A DNA stretch of 64,000 nucleotides from an uncultured Pseudomonadota bacterium (lineage in GTDB: Bacteria > Pseudomonadota > Alphaproteobacteria > Rs-D84). Under the pieces are notes generated by a model. The model did not search any database. It was given only the letters and a program-made list of their open reading frames with translations, and was not told the DNA's origin. Of this stretch, positions 15,868-25,591 are shown one piece after another (positions within the stretch are counted from its first letter, which is position 1; every line of letters starts with the position of its first letter). The stretch spans positions 111,498-175,497 of the forward strand of contig CACYHO010000002.1 of assembly GCA_902774285.1 (NCBI GenBank), read 5' to 3'. Position numbers and translations under genes: made by a program.

Positions 15868-17178
15868 TTATCTTCTAAGGCCTATTGTAAATGTATCACC
15901 CCAATCAGCAACCTTTTGACCGCCAACTGTGCAATGCAATGCGTCAAAGCCTTTTTCAATTTGTTTCTTTTTGATTACAACACCTGAAACAACACCACCA
16001 ACGGTTCCCAAAACCACACCAGCAGTAAGGTCAGACGCAAGACGCGCGGTATTAAAATTACCTTCGGCATCTTTCCAAACACTTGCCTGTTTACTTGCAT
16101 TGTTTGCAAAATCTTCCAATGTTGCTGTGGCTTTAGACAATTCATCTGAATTCGGTCCAACCTTGACAGGAGATATTGATGTTGCGCCAGAACCACACAC
16201 AAGTTCTATAAGTTTCATAGAATCTTCATATTCTTGTGTTACGGATTTTATAATACTTTCAAAGTTGTGAACGTTCATTTGTGCAATATCACAACCACCC
16301 AATTTAGCAACTTGTTCTTTTGTTAACTTAATCCGTTCGCCCTTTTTGAATTCCTTAGTTTTATTATTACATTTTATATCCACATTCAAAATATAATAAC
16401 AATCTTCTTCAACAACAGGAACTGGTTCCGGATCTGGTTGGGGATCTGGTTTTGGATTTGGTTTGGGTTTTGGTTTTGGATCCGGTTTTGGATCTGGTTT
16501 TGGTGTTGGCTTTACAGGATCTTCTTTTTCAGCACAATCTTCACAATCGTCAGTTATATCAACCCACTTATCATTACCAGGATCACCCAAAACACATTTG
16601 TATTTTCGTTGTTTACCAATTTCATTGCGTTCAAAAACATGTCCGGCTGGCAACACTATAATTGTTCCATCCGCACACACGCTGCTGTCACATTCATACA
16701 CCTGTGAATAAACACGCGCTTTAAGAGCGTCATAATCTTGCACAGTTGGGTACAAATACTCGTCTGCAGATAGGTTTTGAAAAGCCTTATCCAGACCGGT
16801 ATCGCTTCCCCAATATGCAAGTTTAGTACATTCGGTAAGCCCCGCAGTACTTTCAACACGCTCCCATTTGTCATTATTCCAAGAAGTAGAACACTTATAA
16901 ATAGCATCTTCATGAATTGTACGATTACCAAACACGTGCCCAGATTTAACTTTGACATAGCTGTTATGTTGGCACCAAGAACTGTCACATTCATAAAAAT
17001 AACCACTGTTCACGGCATTTAAATAGTCACGCTTTGTTTCAAACAAATATTCATCAGATCCAGCATTCCAATTATTATTATCTGGTGAAAAAGTAAGTGA
17101 TGTTTTACACATATTAGCGGCATACGCAGTACCAGTGCAAACAAAAACTGCCAACGAACATAATGCGATTTTCTTCAT
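15868..17178 (-). CDS. Exported Cys-rich protein with duplicated domain and proline-rich linker
   Basis: 436 aa. A Sec signal peptide (cleavage near AYA-AN) is followed by two homologous Cys-rich units (about residues 40-108 and 135-205). Each has DEYL, an ECDSSxC motif, a GHVFxRxxI strand and a KC...NDKW ending. A lysine/proline/aspartate linker of KPDPKP-type repeats (about 220-255) leads to a C-terminal region with a Gly-rich hydrophobic stretch (TAGVVLGTVGGVVSGVV). A similar Gly-rich stretch before a Cys segment occurs in the protein at 58636. No known family recognised; envelope or surface location is inferred. Confidence 0.7.
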   Translation of the reverse strand: MKKIALCSLAVFVCTGTAYAANMCKTSLTFSPDNNNWNAGSDEYLFETKRDYLNAVNSGYFYECDSSWCQHNSYVKVKSGHVFGNRTIHEDAIYKCSTSWNNDKWERVESTAGLTECTKLAYWGSDTGLDKAFQNLSADEYLYPTVQDYDALKARVYSQVYECDSSVCADGTIIVLPAGHVFERNEIGKQRKYKCVLGDPGNDKWVDITDDCEDCAEKEDPVKPTPKPDPKPDPKPKPKPNPKPDPQPDPEPVPVVEEDCYYILNVDIKCNNKTKEFKKGERIKLTKEQVAKLGGCDIAQMNVHNFESIIKSVTQEYEDSMKLIELVCGSGATSISPVKVGPNSDELSKATATLEDFANNASKQASVWKDAEGNFNTARLASDLTAGVVLGTVGGVVSGVVIKKKQIEKGFDALHCTVGGQKVADWGDTFTIGLRR

Positions 17179-17252
17179 ATTCTCTTCCCTTTTTTAATAT
17201 TATTTCTGTATTTATTTTATCATAAAGGTGGCACTAATAAAAGCGTTTTTTA

Positions 17253-17957
17253 TCAAAAATATTTATGTAAACTTTGACCGTTTTTGGAAAGCCATCGTTT
17301 TGCCCGTTCCACCCCAAAACCATAAAGCTGCGATACATTTGCCCAAAATTCTGGCGAATGATCCATATATTTTCTATGTGATAATTCATGCATGACGACA
17401 TAACGCATAATTTCGTATGGCGCGAAAGCCAATCGCCACGAAAAAGATATTGTTCCGGTTGACGAACATGATCCCCATCGCGATGATGTATCACGCAATG
17501 TTATGTGTGTTGGCCAATATTCACGCGGAGTCGTTTTTATTATGCTTTTTATTTCTGTTAATAATTCATCTTTGATAAAATCACGAACACGTCGTTCAAA
17601 CATATCCGCCCCGCCCCCAATACAAAGCGTTGTTTTATCGGTATCCATATATTTATTGGAACGTAATGTATCATCGTGAATAACACGCACATCGCGTCCC
17701 AAAATCGGTATTATCATGCCTGGTTTAATGTCTTCTTTCGTTGGTGCAGCATTAAAAATATGCTCGACCCATTTGCGTTTAGATTCCAAAACACCCATCA
17801 CAAACTTGGTCGATGAAGTCCATGGTTTTGAAATATGAATTTCTTTCTTTGGCGATATCTTTGGACGCAAAGTCACATTACGCGCACCGCGACGATTTTC
17901 TATGACAACCGGCACAGATTCCCCACTTGATAAAACAAAGATATTTTCAACAACCAT
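17253..17957 (-). CDS. YgjP-type (DUF45) zinc metallohydrolase
   Basis: A 234-aa protein with the HExxH-like zinc motif VVMHELSHRKYMDHSPEFW: two histidines in HELSH, then a third ligand in the HSPEFW segment, as in the YgjP/M48-related SprT-like group. The N-terminal RRGARNVTLRP strand is also typical. Substrate unknown in this family. The start codon overlaps the transketolase stop by 1 bp, so it is translated from the same message. Confidence 0.85.
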   Translation of the reverse strand: MVVENIFVLSSGESVPVVIENRRGARNVTLRPKISPKKEIHISKPWTSSTKFVMGVLESKRKWVEHIFNAAPTKEDIKPGMIIPILGRDVRVIHDDTLRSNKYMDTDKTTLCIGGGADMFERRVRDFIKDELLTEIKSIIKTTPREYWPTHITLRDTSSRWGSCSSTGTISFSWRLAFAPYEIMRYVVMHELSHRKYMDHSPEFWANVSQLYGFGVERAKRWLSKNGQSLHKYF

Positions 17958-19732
17958 TATTTAATATAACATTTTATTTCATTGATAATTTTATCGGCAT
18001 CGAAACCGTATTCTTTGTAAAGCGTATCGCCATTGCCTGATGCACCAAAATGGTCAATTCCAATCACAGCATCTGCGAATTCAAACCAGGCACCTGGTGT
18101 GGCCGCTTCAATAGCAATCACACAACCACGCAAAAGTGATGATTTATATTTTGCATCTTGTTTTTTGAAATCCTTCACATTCACCATGGATACAACCTGA
18201 ACATTTTTAAAACGCGATGCAATTTCAACGGCCAATGGAATTTCGGAACCTGTGGCAATAATTGTTGTTCGGGTATGACCTGATTTTGCAGGAACAATTA
18301 CATACGCGCCACGCGACAAATCAGCATCAGTTGGTGACGGAATCTGTTTGAATTTTTGACGCGACAATATTATCGCAGATGGTTCGTCTGTATTCTTAAT
18401 CGCACTGTTCCACGCATATGCGATTTCTGTCATATTACATGGACGATACACATTTAAATTTGGAATCAATCGCAATGATGGCAACTGTTCAATTGGTTGG
18501 TGTGTTGGTCCATCTTCACCAACGGCAATACTGTCATGCGAAAAAACATAAATGACAGGCAAATGTGAAAGTGCAGCGATTCGAATCGATGGACGCATAT
18601 AATCACTGAATGCCAAGAAAGTCGAACCCACACTGCGCAAACCGTCCACAGCCATACCATTCATTATCGCCGCCATAGCATGTTCGCGAACACCATAGTT
18701 TATAAAATTCCCGTTGAACTTATTCGCACTTATTTCTTTCGCGTTTGTTGTTCGAACATTTGTATTACGCGACAAATCTGCAGATCCAATTATTAAATCT
18801 GTGTCAGCTTTCATCAATAAATCAAGATATATTCCAGATAACTCACGCGAAGAAATGCGTTCTGGTGTTTTTGGAATTTTAATGCGTTGCATCGCGTTTA
18901 TCGCACGAACAGATTCTGCAATCGGACGACGCTTTACCACGTCCCACAAACGCAATCCATCGGCATTTGTGTTCTTTGAAATCAGGTTTAACATTTCTGT
19001 ATCCGATAATGCAAAACCATGTGCAGAACTTTTATTTTCCAAAGACGATGCGCGCCCCAAAACATTTTTACATTGTATAAATACAGGATAACTTGATTTT
19101 TCTGCACGATCTAACGCGTGTTCCAATGCATCAATGTCATTACCGCGCACCGCCATTACATTAAAACCCATTGAACGCATACGCGCGCATATATCAATAT
19201 CTGTTTGTGCGGCACCATCAATAGATAATTTATTATCGTCCCATACAACTATTAAATTATTCAAATTGTAACGACCTGCGAACGAAAGCGATTCGAAAGA
19301 CACACCTTCCATTAAATCACCGTCACTGCACAAACAATATGTGCGCGCACGAATACCACGAATTTTTTGTGATAAAGCTAAACCAACGGCATTACCAACG
19401 CCCTGACCCAATGGACCTGTTGTAGCGTCAACACCATCGATTCCATATTCTGGATGGCCTGGCAAACCGCCATATTTTCGAAAAGTGTTTAAATCGCCAA
19501 TTTTATAACCCGCCAATTTTAATACTGCATATAACATTGCGCTGCCATGGCCAGCCGATAAAACAAATCGATCAATTCCACGACGCAAATGGTTCGCATA
19601 AATTGATGTTATTATTTCACTGGCATCTAACACTATACCTATATGTCCAGAATGCGCAGACAACACAGCACCCAATGCGGTTGCGCGCACTGTATTTGAC
19701 ATTTGTTGTAATTGTTTGGCATTAAACTTCAT
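17957..19732 (-). CDS. tkt: Transketolase
   Basis: Thiamine-diphosphate enzyme moving two-carbon units between sugar phosphates. Seen are AHSGHIG near the N-terminus, the LSAGHGSAMLYA segment, TTGPLGQGVGNAVGLA, the ThDP motif GDGDLMEG-type (CSDGDLMEGVSFES) with WDDNKLSIDG, the catalytic-Glu region NYGVREHAMAAIMNG, and SIAVGEDGPTHQPIEQL. At 591 aa it is shorter than the roughly 660 aa of many homologues. A TATAAT lies 8 nt before the ATG on the minus strand, giving a very short leader. Confidence 0.93.
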   Translation of the reverse strand: MKFNAKQLQQMSNTVRATALGAVLSAHSGHIGIVLDASEIITSIYANHLRRGIDRFVLSAGHGSAMLYAVLKLAGYKIGDLNTFRKYGGLPGHPEYGIDGVDATTGPLGQGVGNAVGLALSQKIRGIRARTYCLCSDGDLMEGVSFESLSFAGRYNLNNLIVVWDDNKLSIDGAAQTDIDICARMRSMGFNVMAVRGNDIDALEHALDRAEKSSYPVFIQCKNVLGRASSLENKSSAHGFALSDTEMLNLISKNTNADGLRLWDVVKRRPIAESVRAINAMQRIKIPKTPERISSRELSGIYLDLLMKADTDLIIGSADLSRNTNVRTTNAKEISANKFNGNFINYGVREHAMAAIMNGMAVDGLRSVGSTFLAFSDYMRPSIRIAALSHLPVIYVFSHDSIAVGEDGPTHQPIEQLPSLRLIPNLNVYRPCNMTEIAYAWNSAIKNTDEPSAIILSRQKFKQIPSPTDADLSRGAYVIVPAKSGHTRTTIIATGSEIPLAVEIASRFKNVQVVSMVNVKDFKKQDAKYKSSLLRGCVIAIEAATPGAWFEFADAVIGIDHFGASGNGDTLYKEYGFDADKIINEIKCYIK

Positions 19733-19768
19733 TTTATGATATTATATCACAAAAAGGATGTAAAAAAA

Positions 19769-20197
19769 ATGCTAAAAATTTGGACAGACGGCAGTTGTTT
19801 AGGCAACCCAGGCCCAGGCGGATGGGGCTTTGTAGCAACAGACGGAATACATACCGCTGAACGTTGTGGTGGTGAAAAAGACACAACCAACAACAAAATG
19901 GAATTAACAGCAGTAATAAAGGCATTATCTGCTGCAAAAAAACATAATGAAATCGAAATTCATACCGACAGCCAATATGTGAAAAATGGTATGGAATCTT
20001 GGATTAAAAATTGGAAGAAAAATAATTGGCGCACTGCAGATAAAAAACCTGTGAAAAATGTGGAATTATGGCAACAGCTGGATGAATTAGCATCAAAAAT
20101 AAAAATTCATTGGGTTTGGGTCAAAGGACATGCGGGCGAAGAATTTAACGAACGCGTGGACGACCTGGCACGAACCGCTGCAGAAAGTTATAAATAA
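19769..20197 (+). CDS. rnhA: Ribonuclease HI
   Basis: RNase HI cuts RNA in RNA-DNA hybrids. The four acidic catalytic residues lie in WTDGSCLGNPGPGG, NNKMELTAV, HTDSQYV and ERVDDLA, with HWVWVKGHAGEEFNE supplying the conserved histidine. The ATG at 19769 (142 aa) has AAGGA upstream and begins right at the first beta strand. It is a single gene, divergent from tkt and followed by a terminator. Confidence 0.95.
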   Translation: MLKIWTDGSCLGNPGPGGWGFVATDGIHTAERCGGEKDTTNNKMELTAVIKALSAAKKHNEIEIHTDSQYVKNGMESWIKNWKKNNWRTADKKPVKNVELWQQLDELASKIKIHWVWVKGHAGEEFNERVDDLARTAAESYK

Positions 20198-20225
20198 AAA
20201 AACGTCCGTTTGGACGTTTTTTTAT
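20197..20225. terminator. Bidirectional terminator after rnhA
   Basis: The AAAACGTCC/GGACGTTTT stem with a GTTT loop and T-runs on both strands also overlaps the end of the convergent gene at 20222. Confidence 0.85.
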
Positions 20226-20917
20226 CTTTGCTTTTGTTTTTGCAATTTTATCATTGCCTTATTGTATGCTTGCTTTGATTGAAAATTTAATAATCTGCAT
20301 ATATATTCTGCATGTGTTTTTGTCAATGGTGAATAAATTACTTCATATTCAGATACCAATTTATAATGTTGTTGAAAGTTCATTTCACGATTTAGTTTAT
20401 GTTCATAAGTGATGAACACGGTTCCACCATTTACGCCATTATTATGAACACTTACAATAATACGTGGTGCAGGCTTATACGTTGTGTATGGAATCTTTTC
20501 TGTCGGTTCTATTTTATCAACAACATAAACAACTAATCCAGGCAATATAACCGTGGTATCAGAAAAAATATTAAAACCCCAGTTTTTATTTAATTTTTCA
20601 GAAATTGAACGAATTGCCGGTAATTTTATTTTTTGATTGGCCCTTTCCGCTTCTTGGGTAAGTGCATCTTCTGCCGCTATTTCCATACCTTCATAATCTT
20701 CAAGATTATAGTCTTTCTTTTCAAGATATTCTATAAAATCCACCTGAAAAGCGGCCATATCATTGTTCATCTTTTCCACAGTATAATTTTTTTCTTTGAT
20801 AAATTTTTGCATTTCAGATTCAATAATCGCATCCGTCAATGGACGCTTCTTGCAAAATCTTCGTTTAAGATTTGAAAACATTTCTTTTAACCAAGATGTT
20901 TTTGTGTTATCTGCCAT
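20222..20917 (-). CDS. Hypothetical cytoplasmic protein
   Basis: A 231-aa hydrophilic protein without signal peptide or membrane segment. It is basic at both ends (LKRRFCKKRP, KLQKQKQR) with a helical, charged first half and a mixed alpha/beta second half. No family is recognised. It is the second gene of a pair with the putative lipoprotein gene at 20941-21396, 23 bp upstream. The terminator shared with rnhA overlaps its stop. Confidence 0.6.
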   Translation of the reverse strand: MADNTKTSWLKEMFSNLKRRFCKKRPLTDAIIESEMQKFIKEKNYTVEKMNNDMAAFQVDFIEYLEKKDYNLEDYEGMEIAAEDALTQEAERANQKIKLPAIRSISEKLNKNWGFNIFSDTTVILPGLVVYVVDKIEPTEKIPYTTYKPAPRIIVSVHNNGVNGGTVFITYEHKLNREMNFQQHYKLVSEYEVIYSPLTKTHAEYICRLLNFQSKQAYNKAMIKLQKQKQR

Positions 20918-20940
20918 AATTGATGTTCGCCCTGCATTTC

Positions 20941-21396
20941 TTAATGTTGTCTACGTAAATTATTATATTTTTCGTTTAATGCTTTGATTTCAGCGTCATG
21001 TTTTTGTTTGCGAACCAAATCAGGCAAACTGTCACGATGAACACCGTTTATTGATACAACGTTGTAATAATATCTGCTGGTGCTACCAATAACTGCAGAG
21101 CTATAACATGATGCTTCTACTTCAACATCACCATCAAAATTATAGAACAAAACCGTATCGCCTTTGTTCATATTCAAATATATATTTTCGGTTTGTCTGT
21201 CACGGTTTACATTGTTAAAATTTATTAAACGATAAACATAATCAGTATCATTGACTGGTGTTAAAAACACCTGATTGTCAATTTTACCTTTGACAATACC
21301 AGTTTCTCGCGTATCTCTGCACGAATGCATCGACAGAGCAAACAAAGGTATCAACATTGTTGTTTTGGAAATTTTGAAAGAGGTACTACGCTTCAT
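20941..21396 (-). CDS. Putative small lipoprotein or exported protein
   Basis: 151 aa. A basic, then hydrophobic N-terminus (TTMLIPLFALSMHSC) ends in a Cys at about residue 26 that could be lipidated, although MHSC departs from the usual L-A/S-G/A-C lipobox. The remainder is a hydrophilic beta-rich domain ending in a charged helix (KQKHDAEIKALNEKYN). An AAAAGGAT ribosome-binding site precedes the start. Function unknown. Confidence 0.55.
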   Translation of the reverse strand: MKRSTSFKISKTTMLIPLFALSMHSCRDTRETGIVKGKIDNQVFLTPVNDTDYVYRLINFNNVNRDRQTENIYLNMNKGDTVLFYNFDGDVEVEASCYSSAVIGSTSRYYYNVVSINGVHRDSLPDLVRKQKHDAEIKALNEKYNNLRRQH

Positions 21397-21448
21397 ATCG
21401 TATCCTTTTTGATAAGACCATCCACCCTCTCTCTAGCAAAAAACTATA

Positions 21449-22108
21449 CTATCCTTTGAATCCAGTTGCAACAATAAACATTTCAACACTGTCTTTTCGT
21501 GAAGACGGCGGTTTGATGTAATGCACATCTGTAAAATGTTCTTTGATTTGTTTAACCAAATCGTTTGTTGTACCACCGGTAAAAGATTTTGCAATAAATG
21601 TTCCGCCGCTTTTTAACGCACGCAAAGCGAAATCCAGAGCATATTCCAATAAAACCATTTGACGCAAATGATCTGTTTTTTTGTGTCCAACGGTATTTGG
21701 TGCCATATCAGACATTACAATATCCGCCGTTCCACGTCCCATTTCATCGTGTGGTAAATTCAACTTTTCTTCCAACCAAGTTAATGCTTCATCAGAAGTA
21801 AAATCGCCCTGGTATGTTTCAACGCCATTGATTGGTTTTATTTCCAACAAATCCATAGCGAATATTTTTGATTTTGGAAATTCGCGTGCAACATATTGCG
21901 ACCAAGATCCAGGTGCAGCACCCAAATCAACAACAACCTGACCATTCTTAAAGAAATGATATTTTTCGTTCATTTCTATGATTTTATATGCAGCGCGTGC
22001 ACGATAGCCGTCTTTCTGGGCCCGTGCCACATAAGGATCATGCGCCTGGCGTTGCAACCAAGCAACCGAAGATTTATGTTGTGCAATTTTTTTGTTCAGG
22101 ATTTTCAT
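21449..22108 (-). CDS. rlmE: 23S rRNA 2'-O-methyltransferase RlmE (FtsJ)
   Basis: RlmE methylates U2552 of 23S rRNA late in 50S assembly. Motif I is VVVDLGAAPGSWSQY. The K-D-K-E tetrad is visible as GYRARAAYK, SDMAPN, FIAKSFTGG and SVEMFIVAT. The ATG at 22108 (220 aa) is chosen because it lies 5 bp downstream of the M-domain gene stop and opens the conserved basic N-terminus; a farther ATG would overlap that gene. It is the last gene of the dusB-rodZ-uvrA-M-domain-rlmE run. Confidence 0.94.
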   Translation of the reverse strand: MKILNKKIAQHKSSVAWLQRQAHDPYVARAQKDGYRARAAYKIIEMNEKYHFFKNGQVVVDLGAAPGSWSQYVAREFPKSKIFAMDLLEIKPINGVETYQGDFTSDEALTWLEEKLNLPHDEMGRGTADIVMSDMAPNTVGHKKTDHLRQMVLLEYALDFALRALKSGGTFIAKSFTGGTTNDLVKQIKEHFTDVHYIKPPSSRKDSVEMFIVATGFKG

Positions 22109-22112
22109 TTTA

Positions 22113-22637
22113 TTATTTATTTCCCGCTGGTGTTGTTGGTTTTGCACCTGGGAAGCCACCTTGAGATTGCATACGTTGCATAACCGCTTCCATTCCACCC
22201 ATACGTTGAATCATTGCCATTTGGCGTTTCATGTTCAAATATTGTTTGATAATATGTTCAACTTCACGAACTGTGCAACCTGCTGTTTCGGCAATACGAG
22301 TCTTTGCATTAGCAAAAACTTTTTCTGGATCTGCACGTTCTTCGGCTGTCATTGCTTCCAAGATTTTGATCTGGGCATCAACACTGCCGTCTTTGATTTT
22401 TTCTTTCATAGCAGCAACAGCACCAGACATTCCAGGAACCATTTTAAGCAGACCGCTAAAATTGCTCATTTTCTTGATTTGTTTTAATTGGGCCAACATA
22501 TCATTCATATCAAATTGGCCGGACATCATACGTTCTGCGGTTTCTTTCATACCAGATGGCATTTTTGCCGCTTCTTTTTCCAAATCGATATTTTCTGTTT
22601 TTTCTTCTACTTTTTTCTTTTTTCCAAATCCGAACAT
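22113..22637 (-). CDS. Stand-alone SRP54/Ffh M-domain protein
   Basis: The 174 aa align with only the C-terminal methionine-rich M domain of Ffh. FDMNDMLAQLKQIKKM, LLKMVPGM, then MTAEERADPE match the helices forming the signal-sequence groove. TRIAETAGCTVREVEHIIKQ matches the helix-loop-helix that binds SRP RNA, followed by Met-rich NMKRQMAMIQRMGGMEAVMQ. The GTPase (NG) domain is absent. The N-terminus is a short Lys-rich stretch (MFGFGKKKKVEEK), and only 42 bp separate it from uvrA, so no NG domain lies upstream. It may bind SRP RNA or signal sequences without GTPase control. A full-length ffh presumably lies elsewhere. Confidence 0.85.
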   Translation of the reverse strand: MFGFGKKKKVEEKTENIDLEKEAAKMPSGMKETAERMMSGQFDMNDMLAQLKQIKKMSNFSGLLKMVPGMSGAVAAMKEKIKDGSVDAQIKILEAMTAEERADPEKVFANAKTRIAETAGCTVREVEHIIKQYLNMKRQMAMIQRMGGMEAVMQRMQSQGGFPGAKPTTPAGNK

Positions 22638-22679
22638 TTGTTGTCTCCTGTTGTTTATTTTCGTTAGTTTTGTTTAATT

Positions 22680-25538
22680 TTATTTGCTTTTCTTTGGTTT
22701 GTCCAGATACTTTTTAAGATACTTACCTGTCAAAGATTCCGTATTTGCTGCGACATCTTCCGGGGTTCCGACCGCCACAACACGACCACCACCGGCACCA
22801 CCATTTGGTCCCAAATCTATAACCCAATCAGCTGTTTTGATAACTTCCAAATTATGTTCAATAACAATAACTGTGTTACCCTGGTCTACCAATTCATGCA
22901 ACACGGACAACAGCGATTTAATATCTTCGAAATGAAGTCCCGTTGTTGGTTCATCCAAAATGTATATTGTTTGTCCAGTGCTGCGCGCCGCCAATTCTTT
23001 TGACAATTTTATACGCTGGGCTTCACCACCAGATAAATCAAGTGAACTTTGACCCAATTTAATATAATCAAGCCCCACGCGTTTTAATAATTCCAATTTA
23101 CGCGCAATTTGTGGGACATTTATAAAGAATCTGTATGCTTCTTCGACCGTCATATTCAATACATCAGCGATAGATTTACCTTTGTATTTAACAGCCAAAG
23201 TTTCATCGTTATATCTTTGTCCATGGCATTTGTCACATTCAACATAAATGTCAGCCAAGAAATTCATTTCTATCTTGATTTGCCCATCACCCTGACATGC
23301 TTCACAACGGCCACCTTTGACATTAAATGAAAAACGCCCAGCATCATATCCACGTGTTTTTGCTTCTGGCAAATTGGCAAAAAAATCACGAATATTGTTA
23401 AACACACCAACATAAGTCGCAGGATTACTGCGTGGACTGCGCCCGATTGGCGATTGGTCTATGTCAACAACTTTGTCGATGTTTTCCATACCACGAATTA
23501 TGTCATGGGCGCCAGTTTCCATTTTGGAATTATAAAGTGCACGCATAATTGCCGGATACAAAGTTGTTAATAACAAAGAAGATTTTCCAGACCCTGAAAC
23601 ACCTGTTAATGCAATAAATTTACCCAATGGGAAATCAACCGTCACATTTTTAAGATTGTTGGCACGCGCGCCCTCTATTCTTATAACCTTGCCATTACCG
23701 GTTCTGCGTTTTTTTGGAACTTCGATTTTTCGCTTTCCAGACAAGTATTGCCCTGTCAAAGAATCAGGATTTTTTATAACCTGATCTGGTGTTCCTTGGG
23801 CGATTACATTACCACCGTTTATACCGGCACCGCGACCAATATCAACCAAATAATCTGCGGCACGCATCATATCTTCGTCATGTTCAACAACGATAACAGA
23901 ATTATCTTTGTCGCGAAGCATTTTCAATGTATCAATCAATTTATCATTATCACTTTGATGCAAACCAATTGATGGTTCGTCTAAAACATATAAAACCCCA
24001 GATAAACCACTGCCGATTTGGGATGCCAATCTTATACGTTGCGCTTCGCCCCCAGATAATGTTCCCGCCATACGCGCCATAGTCAAATACCCCAAACCAA
24101 CATTTTGCAAGAAATATAAACGTGATGTTATTTCGCGCAAGACCATGGATGCAATTTCGTTTTCTTTTTGTGTTAAATGATTTGGCAAATCTTGGAACCA
24201 GCGCAAAGAATCATCAACCGACATTTCACAAACATCCATAATGTCACAATTATTTATTTTGATACAAAGTGCCTGAATATTTAACCTTTTTCCATGACAT
24301 ACAGGACATGGTTTTTCAGATTGATATTTTGATAATTCTGTTTTTGTGGCTTCAGAATCAGATTCGCGTAATCTGCGTTCCAGGTTTGGAATTACGCCTT
24401 CGTAAGGTTTTTCATATATATAACCGTTCCAATTTATTTTTATTGGATCATCGCCAGTCCCATATAAAATAATTTCTTTATCTTTGTCAGACAATGTATG
24501 CCATGGTTTTGATAATGGAATTTTATATTTTTTGTGCAACGCATCCATGACATTTTCATATTGGCTTAACATACCACCACGTGACCAAGGCGCAATTGCG
24601 CCACCCAATATAGATTTTGATGGATCTGGCACCACCAAATCTGGTGATATGTTTAATTGCACGCCCAAACCATCGCAGGCACTGCACGCCCCTATTGGCG
24701 CATTAAAAGAAAATAATCTTGGTTCTATTTTTGGAACTGTAAAACCACTGACCGGGCAAGCATATTCTTGCGAATACAAAGAATCTTCATTTGTATCAAG
24801 ACGGTGAACAATAACCGCACCAGGAACCAAACGCAATGATGCTTCGAACGAAGAATAAAGTCGTGATTTAAATTCATCAAATTCGTCACCAACCAAATCT
24901 GTATCTGGCATGGCAACACGGTCTATTATGACCATTATATTGTGTTTTTTGTTTTTATCCAACGGTGGCACAGATGACAAATCATACAATGTTCCATCAA
25001 CTATCGCACGTTGATAGCCCTGCTTTATCAAAAAAGCGATTTCTTTTTTATATTCGCCTTTGCGGTCACGAACCATAGGCGCCATTATATAGAACTTTAC
25101 ACCATGCGGAATTTTCAGTGTCCATTCAACCATTTCCGCAATTGTTTGTGATTTAATTGGTAACCCCGTCACCGGTGAATACGGAATACCAATACGCGCC
25201 CAAAGAAGGCGCAAATAATCATATATTTCCGTCACTGTTCCAACGGTAGAACGCGGATTTCGCGAAGTGGTTTTTTGTTCAATAGAAATTGCCGGTGACA
25301 AACCTTCAATTAAATCAACATCCGGCTTTTTCTGCATATCCAAAAACTGACGCGCATAGGAAGATAAAGATTCAACATATCTGCGTTGACCTTCGGCATA
25401 AATAGTATTAAAAGCCAATGAAGATTTACCCGAACCAGATACGCCAGTCAATACCACCAATTTATTTTTTGGCAGGTCCAAATCAATATTCTTAAGATTA
25501 TTTTCGCGTGCACCGCGAATTTTTATACTTCCGCTCAT
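22680..25538 (-). CDS. uvrA: Excinuclease ABC subunit A
   Basis: UvrA is the damage-sensing ATPase of nucleotide excision repair. The 952-aa length is typical. There are two ABC modules with Walker [13 protein letters not shown] and [12 protein letters not shown], signatures [12 protein letters not shown] and [12 protein letters not shown], and two CxxC zinc-finger pairs (ACSACDGLG and CEACQGDGQ, with partner CPVC and CDKC). [20 protein letters not shown] is diagnostic. It lies between rodZ and the M-domain gene in a leftward operon. Confidence 0.97.
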   Translation of the reverse strand: MSGSIKIRGARENNLKNIDLDLPKNKLVVLTGVSGSGKSSLAFNTIYAEGQRRYVESLSSYARQFLDMQKKPDVDLIEGLSPAISIEQKTTSRNPRSTVGTVTEIYDYLRLLWARIGIPYSPVTGLPIKSQTIAEMVEWTLKIPHGVKFYIMAPMVRDRKGEYKKEIAFLIKQGYQRAIVDGTLYDLSSVPPLDKNKKHNIMVIIDRVAMPDTDLVGDEFDEFKSRLYSSFEASLRLVPGAVIVHRLDTNEDSLYSQEYACPVSGFTVPKIEPRLFSFNAPIGACSACDGLGVQLNISPDLVVPDPSKSILGGAIAPWSRGGMLSQYENVMDALHKKYKIPLSKPWHTLSDKDKEIILYGTGDDPIKINWNGYIYEKPYEGVIPNLERRLRESDSEATKTELSKYQSEKPCPVCHGKRLNIQALCIKINNCDIMDVCEMSVDDSLRWFQDLPNHLTQKENEIASMVLREITSRLYFLQNVGLGYLTMARMAGTLSGGEAQRIRLASQIGSGLSGVLYVLDEPSIGLHQSDNDKLIDTLKMLRDKDNSVIVVEHDEDMMRAADYLVDIGRGAGINGGNVIAQGTPDQVIKNPDSLTGQYLSGKRKIEVPKKRRTGNGKVIRIEGARANNLKNVTVDFPLGKFIALTGVSGSGKSSLLLTTLYPAIMRALYNSKMETGAHDIIRGMENIDKVVDIDQSPIGRSPRSNPATYVGVFNNIRDFFANLPEAKTRGYDAGRFSFNVKGGRCEACQGDGQIKIEMNFLADIYVECDKCHGQRYNDETLAVKYKGKSIADVLNMTVEEAYRFFINVPQIARKLELLKRVGLDYIKLGQSSLDLSGGEAQRIKLSKELAARSTGQTIYILDEPTTGLHFEDIKSLLSVLHELVDQGNTVIVIEHNLEVIKTADWVIDLGPNGGAGGGRVVAVGTPEDVAANTESLTGKYLKKYLDKPKKSK

Positions 25539-25591
25539 AGTGAATATATAGTTGTTAAACGCAAAAAATCAATAGATTGCTGATAATAAAA

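Noticed and set aside
16434..16512. Short tandem repeat as a microsatellite or CRISPR-like array
   Set aside because: It encodes the in-frame KPDPKP proline-rich linker of the exported protein; no CRISPR repeat-spacer pattern exists in the window.
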